A stretch of DNA of 55,039 nucleotides, taken from Bacillota bacterium. Its GTDB lineage: Bacteria > Bacillota > Clostridia > Oscillospirales > Ruminococcaceae. Of this stretch, positions 51,477 to 55,039 are shown in pieces; the stretch's first letter is position 1; every line of letters starts with the position of its first letter. The stretch is taken from NCBI GenBank assembly GCA_023396215.1, contig JAEWWW010000032.1, positions 1 to 55,039 on the forward strand, given 5' to 3'. The notes below the pieces were generated by a model. That model made no database searches. It worked only from the letters and a program-made list of their open reading frames with translations, and had not been told where the DNA came from. Made by a program: the position numbers and the translations under genes.

Positions 51477-52124
51477 ATGGACGTGTTAAAGTTGAAAGGC
51501 AGCATCTCTACCCCCATCTATGCCCAGATTGCTTTGGATGTGGCTTCTCGCATTGCACGGGGCGAACTGAAGGAAAACACAAAGATTTATGGACGTTCGC
51601 TGATGTCGTCGGAGTACGGGGTTTCGCCCGAAACAATCCGCCGGGCACTCAAGCTGCTGGCCGACACCGAGATTGTGGATATTAAGCACAACAGCGGGGT
51701 GGTTATCCTTTCGCAGCAAAAGGCCCGCAGCTATGTGGAAAAATTCAGCGCAAAGGTGGATATCCTCAGCCAGCAAAACCGGCTGAAAAGCCTGATGACC
51801 CAGCGCAACAGCCTGGACGCCAGCATTGTGGAAACGGTCGGCGACATCATCAGCATGAGCGACCGCTTTTCGCGCACCAATCCTTTTCAGAACTACGATG
51901 TGCAGGTGCCCGAGGATTCGCACATCATCGGCAAGACCCTTTCGGAGCTCGCCTTCTGGCAGCGTACCGGCGCCACCATCATCGCCATCCGACGGGGAGA
52001 TAAGATTCTGCTTTCGCCCGGGCCTTATGTGGATTTCGCCGCGCTGGACACCATTGTCTTTGTGGGGGATGTTTCGGTCCCGGGCACGGTGAAGGAATTT
52101 ATCGAGCTGAAAAACATGGAATAG
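51477..52124 (+). CDS. GntR/RCK_C regulator, BusR-like
   Basis: A two-domain regulator of about 215 residues. The N-terminal GntR winged helix (STPIYAQIALDVASRIARGEL, YGVSPETIRRALKLLADTEIV) is followed by a coiled linker. The C-terminal RCK_C/TrkA-C domain (about 133-212) has DSHIIGKTLSELAFWQRTGATIIAIRRG and FAALDTIVFVGD. This architecture is that of BusR, a c-di-AMP-responsive repressor of osmolyte uptake. No betaine transporter gene is in this window, so the target is unknown. Start chosen at the ATG 51477; no strong Shine-Dalgarno is visible there. Confidence 0.78.
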   Translation: MDVLKLKGSISTPIYAQIALDVASRIARGELKENTKIYGRSLMSSEYGVSPETIRRALKLLADTEIVDIKHNSGVVILSQQKARSYVEKFSAKVDILSQQNRLKSLMTQRNSLDASIVETVGDIISMSDRFSRTNPFQNYDVQVPEDSHIIGKTLSELAFWQRTGATIIAIRRGDKILLSPGPYVDFAALDTIVFVGDVSVPGTVKEFIELKNME

Positions 52125-52141
52125 CCGCTCAAACCGATACC

Positions 52142-52178
52142 AAGCGCCTTGCCGGGTTATAACGGCGGGGCGCTTTTT
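52142..52178 (+). terminator. Terminator of the BusR-like gene
   Basis: AAGCGCC...GCCG and CGGC...GGCGCTT pair around GGTTATAA, followed by TTTT. Lies 18 bp after the stop. Confidence 0.75.
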
Positions 52179-52313
52179 GCAGGCTTTTGCCGGTGGCCCC
52201 CGGCCCCGGGTGTATGGCGGGCGGCAGGCGGGCCTTTACCGGCCTGTGTGAGCCGGAGAAATTTTCCGCTATCTTTGGGGTTTTTTTCGATATCGGCGGG
52301 GTGAGGGCTGTGG

Positions 52314-52430
52314 TATAATAACCGTAAAACGGTTATTATATCGTTGTCTTGATGCCCGCCTACGGCGATGGCGGATTATACCATGCCGCTTTGCGGGCAT
52401 GGTATAATAGCTGCAAAGCAGCTGTTATAC
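52314..52430. repeat. Array of three hairpins
   Basis: Hairpin 1 (52314-52340): TATAATAACCGT AAA ACGGTTATTATA, perfect 12-bp stem. Hairpin 2 (52375-52408): ATTATACCATGCC and GGCATGGTATAAT, perfect 13-bp arms. Hairpin 3 (52402-52430): GTATAATAGCTGC AAA GCAGCTGTTATAC, one G-U pair, sharing an arm with hairpin 2. Hairpins 1 and 3 have the same layout: an AT-rich outer arm, a GC-rich inner arm and an AAA loop. Confidence 0.7.
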
Positions 52431-52490
52431 GCTTACTCTAATGCCCCGTCCACGGTAATGGCGAATGAGAGCAAAGAAGCTTGCTTGCAG

Positions 52491-52547
52491 GCGGGCGACC
52501 ACAGGTCGCCCCTGCAACAATGTGCAGGGCGGTCTGCGACCGCCCGC
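52491..52547. repeat. REP-like imperfect palindrome
   Basis: Outer arms GCGGGCG (52491-52497) and CGCCCGC (52541-52547), with GGGCGACC ACA GGTCGCCC, CCTGCA/TGCAGG and GGGCGGTC TGC GACCGCCC inside. Such composite palindromes recur in genomes of gut Clostridia as I remember them; copy number here cannot be tested. Confidence 0.55.
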
Positions 52548-52746
52548 AGATTGGTAAGCCGCCCTTATCTGACACTCCCCTCTTTGGAGTGCTGACCCTA
52601 GCCCGACGGCGATAGCGAACCCCCGGCAGGGGGCATCAGCCTTTGCGGTGTTCCCCTGCGCACTCATTCTGTGCGGGTGGCGGCATTGACGCAAGCAGGA
52701 GCCCCACGCCGAAAGCCGCAATCAAATTATCTTTCAGGAGGTTGCC

Positions 52747-54015
52747 ATGAAGCCTTTTACCAGAACCGCCGCTCTCCTTTTGGCCTGCCTTGTGCTGGCG
52801 GGTTGTATGCCCCGCCCGACGCAGCCGCAGCCTGAAAGCTCCTCTTCTGCGCAGCCTGCCGCCCCCCTGCCCCCGCCGCCCGTTCTGCTGTTATCGGAGG
52901 AACCGGCCCTCACCCTGCAGGCCTATGCGCACCGGCTGACCCTGCCCGACGGGGCCCCCTTTGCGCCCCCTGCCGACGAGCAGCAGGTGATTGTGACGCT
53001 GGACGCTCCCACCACACCCGCCGTGACCGCCTCGGCTGCCGTGGCTCAAAGTGTTGCCACCGTCACCCGGGATGGCAAGGAGGTGTTTTCCGGCAGCCTG
53101 ACCGAGCTTGCCGACTTTGCCCCGCAGACAGGCGGCGACTATCATCTGGATATCCATGTGGAGTGGGACGACGACGCTTTTCGCGGCAGCTCGGACTACC
53201 GACTGACCCTGCGCTACCAGCTTCCGGTGGCCTTTGAGCTGGGCAGCGGCAGCGTGCCTATGGGCGACCCACTGGTGCTGCGGGTGCGCTACGCCGCCCC
53301 CGGCGAGGCGGTTGCCGCCAGCACCAACCTGAACTTTACCCCCCAGTTTTTTGACTACGGCGACGATAAGGTGGCCCTGCTGCCCATCCACCCCGGCACC
53401 AAACCGGGGGAATACTGGGTGGAGCTAAAATGCGGCGGCAGCAGCGCCCGGCTATCGGTCAAGGTGAGCGAAACCCACTTTGAGGTACAGCATATCAAGG
53501 TGGAGGAGTCGGTGGTTTCGAGCACCATCAACAGCAGCAAGGCCAACAGCGAATATGCCGAGCTGATTGGCCCGGTGCGCAGCATCGCCGACCCGGTCAA
53601 GCACTGGTCGGGGGTATTTGTGCCGCCTATCCCCGACTATGAGCGCATCAGCTCGGAGTACGAGCTCACCCGCTACTACAACGACAACCCCAACCCCGAC
53701 CGCCACAACGGCATCGACTTCCCCTGCCCCACCGGAACCCCGGTGCATGCCCCCGGCGCGGGGCGGGTGGTGTTCGCAAAGTATTTGCAGCTCACCGGCA
53801 ACACGGTGGTCATCGAACACGGTCTGGGGCTGAAAAGCTGGTATTACCATATGGATAAGCTGCTGACCGAAGAGGGCCGAATGGTGGAAACCGGCGATAT
53901 CATCGGCGAGGTGGGCAGCACCGGGTTTTCGACCGGGCCGCACCTGCACTTTGGCATGTCGGTGAACAATGTGTTCATCAACCCGTGGACCATGTTTGAA
54001 AACGAGCTGCTTTAG
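52747..54015 (+). CDS. M23-family metallopeptidase lipoprotein
   Basis: A secreted protein of 422 residues. A signal peptide ends in the lipobox LVLAGCMPR (Cys near 20), followed by a Pro/Ser/Gln-rich linker. Two predicted beta-rich regions (about 60-300) have no family I recognise. The C-terminal LytM domain has the metal motif HNGIDF (H320, D324), WYYHMD near 365 and HLHF (399-402). It should cut peptidoglycan cross-links outside the membrane or activate other hydrolases. AGGAGG 6 bp before the ATG. A 19-bp terminator follows. Confidence 0.87.
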   Translation: MKPFTRTAALLLACLVLAGCMPRPTQPQPESSSSAQPAAPLPPPPVLLLSEEPALTLQAYAHRLTLPDGAPFAPPADEQQVIVTLDAPTTPAVTASAAVAQSVATVTRDGKEVFSGSLTELADFAPQTGGDYHLDIHVEWDDDAFRGSSDYRLTLRYQLPVAFELGSGSVPMGDPLVLRVRYAAPGEAVAASTNLNFTPQFFDYGDDKVALLPIHPGTKPGEYWVELKCGGSSARLSVKVSETHFEVQHIKVEESVVSSTINSSKANSEYAELIGPVRSIADPVKHWSGVFVPPIPDYERISSEYELTRYYNDNPNPDRHNGIDFPCPTGTPVHAPGAGRVVFAKYLQLTGNTVVIEHGLGLKSWYYHMDKLLTEEGRMVETGDIIGEVGSTGFSTGPHLHFGMSVNNVFINPWTMFENELL

Positions 54016-54041
54016 CAGGGGTTCGCATTTTAGGATATGAT

Positions 54042-54084
54042 AAAGGGGTTGGCGCAAAACCAATGTTTTGCGCCAGCCCCTTTT
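54042..54084. terminator. Bidirectional terminator
   Basis: The arms 54042-54060 and 54065-54083 pair over 19 bp with one G-U (core TTGGCGCAAAAC / GTTTTGCGCCAG), loop CAAT, followed by TTTT on the plus strand and an A/T tail on the other. Separates the convergent M23 and pduL genes. Confidence 0.87.
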
Positions 54085-54120
54085 GCTTTGGTATGAAAGG
54101 ATATTCGATTGTTTGCGCTG

Positions 54121-54699
54121 TTACAGCTTGATGATTTCGCCGTAAACCTCGCCGGAAAGGCCGGCTGCGTTGGCTTCGTCGGTATCAAGATGTACCGCGG
54201 TTGCAAATTTGGGGCTGACACGCACCACCAAATCGCCGAAAATCAGCGAACGACCGTTGGACTCCACCTTAAGGCCGACAACCTCTTTGTCGGAAACGCC
54301 CAGCTCGGCAGCGTCCTCGGGGGTAGTGTGCAGGTGACGCATGGCGGCGATAACGCCCTCTTTAATCTCTACCTCGCCGGCGGGGCCTACCAGCTTGCAG
54401 CCGGTGCTGCCCTCGATGTCGCCCGATTCGCGGACAGGCACGCTCAGGCCGATGCTTCTTGCGTCGGTGAGCGAGATTTCAACCTGCGTTGCGGGGCGCA
54501 CCGGGCCAAGGATGGTGACGCCGGGCAGGGTCTTTTTGGGGCCGACAACATCCACGCGCTCGGCGCAGGCATACTGGCCGGGCTGCGAGAGGTCCTTTTT
54601 ATGGGTCAGCGTTGCACCCTTGCCGAAGAGAATCTCAAGATGCTCCTGGGTTACGTGCATATGACGGGCAGATGTTTCTACTAAGACTTTTTTAGCCAT
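54121..54699 (-). CDS. pduL: Phosphate propanoyltransferase / phosphotransacylase PduL
   Basis: A PduL of 192 residues. The N-terminus has VLVETSARHMHVTQEHLEILFG (first zinc histidines in ARHMHV, near 12-16), followed by YACAERVDVVGPKKTL and ILGPVRPATQVEISLTDA. A second zinc motif, MRHLHTTPEDAA, is near 121-132, and a late RVSPKFATAVHLDTDEANAAG. It exchanges acyl-CoA and acyl-phosphate, here probably acetyl- or propionyl-; no microcompartment genes are near, so it may be the main phosphotransacetylase. The ATG at 54697-54699 follows GGAGGT. Promoter at 54752-54780. Confidence 0.9.
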   Translation of the reverse strand: MAKKVLVETSARHMHVTQEHLEILFGKGATLTHKKDLSQPGQYACAERVDVVGPKKTLPGVTILGPVRPATQVEISLTDARSIGLSVPVRESGDIEGSTGCKLVGPAGEVEIKEGVIAAMRHLHTTPEDAAELGVSDKEVVGLKVESNGRSLIFGDLVVRVSPKFATAVHLDTDEANAAGLSGEVYGEIIKL

Positions 54700-54751
54700 T
54701 TTTACCTCCATAAGACGGGGAGACCGTCGTTTATATATAGCTTACATCTTT

Positions 54752-54780
54752 ATTTTACCCGCTCTACCCCGCTTTTGCAA
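54752..54780 (-). promoter_or_regulatory. pduL promoter
   Basis: TTGCAA (54775-54780), 17-bp spacer, TAAAAT (54752-54757). Good sigma-A spacing; about 53 bp before the start codon. Confidence 0.65.
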
Positions 54781-54861
54781 GAGGGTTTGCCGGCAGCCGT
54801 ATAAGATTGTATAAAAAATAACATTCGTCGTGCAATACCGCCCGGCGAATTGTATGTTATA

Positions 54862-54930
54862 ATAACCTCACCCGTTACCGAAAGTAAAACTTTCGAACGG
54901 GTACCCGAGAGCATTGAAACACAAGGCAGG
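54862..54930. repeat. 69-bp direct repeat, copy 1
   Basis: Identical to 54971-55039. Contains the hairpin CCCGTT-AC-CGAAAG ... CTTTCG-AACGGG, the palindrome GGGTACCC and an ATTGAAAC string. The two copies are 109 bp apart, start to start. Upstream of the pduL promoter, not in its leader. Confidence 0.8.
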
Positions 54931-54970
54931 TTTGGCGACCCTCGGGGCGAGGAATATCACTGTGTTATAT

Positions 54971-55039
54971 ATAACCTCACCCGTTACCGAAAGTAAAACT
55001 TTCGAACGGGTACCCGAGAGCATTGAAACACAAGGCAGG
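54971..55039. repeat. 69-bp direct repeat, copy 2 (contig end)
   Basis: Second, identical copy, ending exactly at the contig end. An assembly break at an unresolved tandem array is the simplest reading. Confidence 0.8.

Larger units (their letters stand above)
52179..52746. other. Repeat-rich intergenic region before the M23 gene
   Basis: About 570 bases with no supported gene. It contains the AAA-loop hairpin array at 52314-52430 and an imperfect palindrome at 52491-52547. Partly similar short segments of the type GCCC-G-(C)-ACGGCGATGGCG recur near 52352, 52445 and 52599. The M23 gene's RBS TCAGGAGG lies at its end. Confidence 0.5.

Noticed and set aside
54862..55039. CRISPR array at the contig end, because of the ATTGAAAC string
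   Set aside because: The repeat is 69 bp, far longer than CRISPR repeats, there is only one spacer, and no cas genes are present.

Overview
The window looks like a contig from a spore-forming, low- to mid-GC Firmicute of the class Clostridia, perhaps an Oscillospiraceae/Ruminococcaceae-like gut anaerobe. The evidence is the gene order hrcA-grpE-dnaK-dnaJ-prmA-rsmE with CIRCE operators, an uninterrupted pro-sigma-K gene, a SpoVT/AbrB-type gene, strong AGGAGG ribosome-binding sites, frequent TTG/GTG starts and the lipoprotein-rich transporters. I cannot name the species. Both ends of the contig lie in repetitive DNA: IS fragments on the left and a 69-bp repeat on the right.

Layout. (1) 1-1307: nested insertion sequences. 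An IS481-family element separates two opposite-facing fragments of IS256-family transposases. (2) 1447-17325, all minus strand: a cell-surface polysaccharide cluster. Read in transcription order it runs GT2, rfbF, paralogue B, an NAD-dependent epimerase, paralogue A, a polysaccharide pyruvyltransferase, an acetolactate-synthase-like TPP enzyme, a NeuA-PseG fusion, neuB, rfbG, rfbH, a second GT2, then the Wzm/Wzt-type ABC exporter. It should make a CDP-linked deoxyhexose, possibly C-branched, and a nonulosonic-acid-like sugar. These would be assembled with pyruvyl and glycosyl decoration and exported by the ABC transporter. Several modules are visibly AT-rich and others GC-richer, so the cluster is a mosaic. 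(3) 17428-20813: remnant of a mobilizable element (mobA relaxase, mobC, a DUF6076-like protein, a truncated AbrB). (4) 21250-22541: an IS3-family element sitting inside the loop of the transcription terminator of the next operon. (5) 22625-31875: two amino-acid uptake systems, a polar amino-acid ABC transporter and a branched-chain LivFGMH system with two paralogous binding proteins. (6) 32001-35304: cell-wall carboxypeptidases (an S11 DacA-like protein with an altered KTG box, and VanY) and a GNAT acetyltransferase. (7) 35368-42983: the heat-shock operon hrcA-grpE-dnaK-dnaJ with prmA and rsmE, and two CIRCE boxes around its promoter. (8) 43049-54699: housekeeping and scattered genes, namely lplA, a COG2426 small export protein, a VOC protein, an M20 peptidase, glmM, a LysR regulator, sigK, a BusR-like GntR/RCK_C regulator, an M23 lipoprotein and pduL. 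Palindrome-rich intergenic regions lie between them.

The most unusual items are listed here. They are the sugar-pathway combination, including a cytidylyltransferase-PseG fusion with an altered nucleotide-binding loop. They include a pair of paralogous proteins of unrecognised family, and the IS3 insertion in a terminator loop. Others are the nested hairpins between dnaK and dnaJ, the AAA-loop hairpin array at 52314-52430, and the 109-bp-period repeat at the right edge. No tRNA, rRNA or CRISPR array was seen. All assignments are by eye, with no database search.
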